DNA from: an uncultured Lentisphaeria bacterium
GTDB taxonomy: Bacteria; Verrucomicrobiota; Lentisphaeria; Oligosphaerales; Oligosphaeraceae
DNA: 30,442 nt
Assembly (NCBI GenBank): GCA_934661755.1
Contig: CAKUJM010000033.1
Span: forward strand, 1 to 30,442
Direction: 5' to 3'
The position numbers and the translations under genes are program-made. Position 1 is the stretch's first letter, and each line of letters begins with the position of its first letter. Shown here one piece after another: positions 30,343-30,442 of the stretch. The notes under the pieces are model-generated. The model saw only the letters and a list, made by a program, of their open reading frames with translations, was not told the DNA's origin and did no database searches.

Positions 30343-30436
30343 GCATGGACGCACGTCAAGCCCAACGCCAACCCCCAGGCTCCTCAGCCTCCCCTGCAAG
30401 GGGAGGTGCCGCCGACAGGCGGCGGAGGGGTTAACC
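30343..30436. repeat. Right outer inverted repeat
   Basis: Reverse complement of positions 1 to about 94 with a few C/T-type differences. It also repeats, in direct orientation, the part GGACGCACGTCAAGCC to GCAAGGGGAGG of the inner copy. The 44 bases between the two copies (30299-30342) show no other feature. The outer end GGGGTTAACC equals the start of the window reversed. Confidence 0.8.
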
Positions 30437-30442
30437 GCGTGA

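Noticed and set aside
1..30442. Composite transposon or integrated element bounded by terminal inverted repeats
   Set aside because: The interior holds core genes (rho, coaE, miaA, lspA, ftsW) and no transposase or integrase, so the ends are better read as dispersed repeats.

Overview
The window is a high-GC bacterial segment (about two thirds G+C by eye). It is gene-dense, and nearly all genes lie on the minus strand; only floA and an AraC-family regulator lie on plus. The gene content points to a member of the PVC superphylum, most likely Lentisphaerota/Victivallales-like. The signs are a pseudopilin with the KFTLIELLVVIAIIAILASM leader and a downstream HG..FVDGHV box, coaE directly upstream of rho as in Chlamydia, a flotillin-like FloA, paired Gfo/Idh/MocA oxidoreductases, and glycoside hydrolases under an AraC regulator. 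This is a placement by inference; no 16S or other marker gene is present.

Layout, left to right. 1-392: an inverted copy of the right-end repeat, followed by an eight-unit tandem array of palindromes. 393-2994: a thiamin salvage operon thiM-thiE-thiD on minus, preceded by a TPP riboswitch whose long leader also carries a dispersed repeat. 3235-4224: floA (+). 4324-5936: ymdB and a DjlA-like co-chaperone, overlapping by one base. 6044-12362: a housekeeping run on minus (lspA, miaA, coaE, rho, then two Gfo/Idh/MocA oxidoreductases). 12648-19172: larB, larC, larE, a CBS/DRTGG family II pyrophosphatase, nfo and a mannonate-type SDR, ending at a strong terminator; ftsW precedes them. 20623-21372: a pseudopilin gene. 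21747-29981: a carbohydrate block made of a GH31 gene, a divergent AraC regulator, a GH10-like gene and a secreted GH5-like multidomain hydrolase. 30102-30442: an operator-like motif and then two inverted copies of the left-end repeat.

How the genes work together. thiM, thiE and thiD salvage thiazole and pyrimidine into thiamin phosphate under TPP control. LarB, LarC and LarE make the nickel-pincer cofactor, and their chemistry releases pyrophosphate; a regulated pyrophosphatase sits immediately downstream. The GH31 promoter and the GH5/GH10 operon promoter share a 34-bp motif placed exactly 19 bp upstream of the -10 box, with 20-bp-spaced direct half-sites. That is what one would expect of a single AraC-type activator, most simply the one encoded beside the first site.

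The main non-coding observations are that shared operator, a family of about 118-bp dispersed elements (four copies and a fragment), the palindromic array whose distant copy keeps its stem by a compensatory change, a terminator-like hairpin just upstream of lspA, a recurrent TATATT -10 box, and a likely leaderless araC transcript. I did not find a clearly new defence or mobile system.
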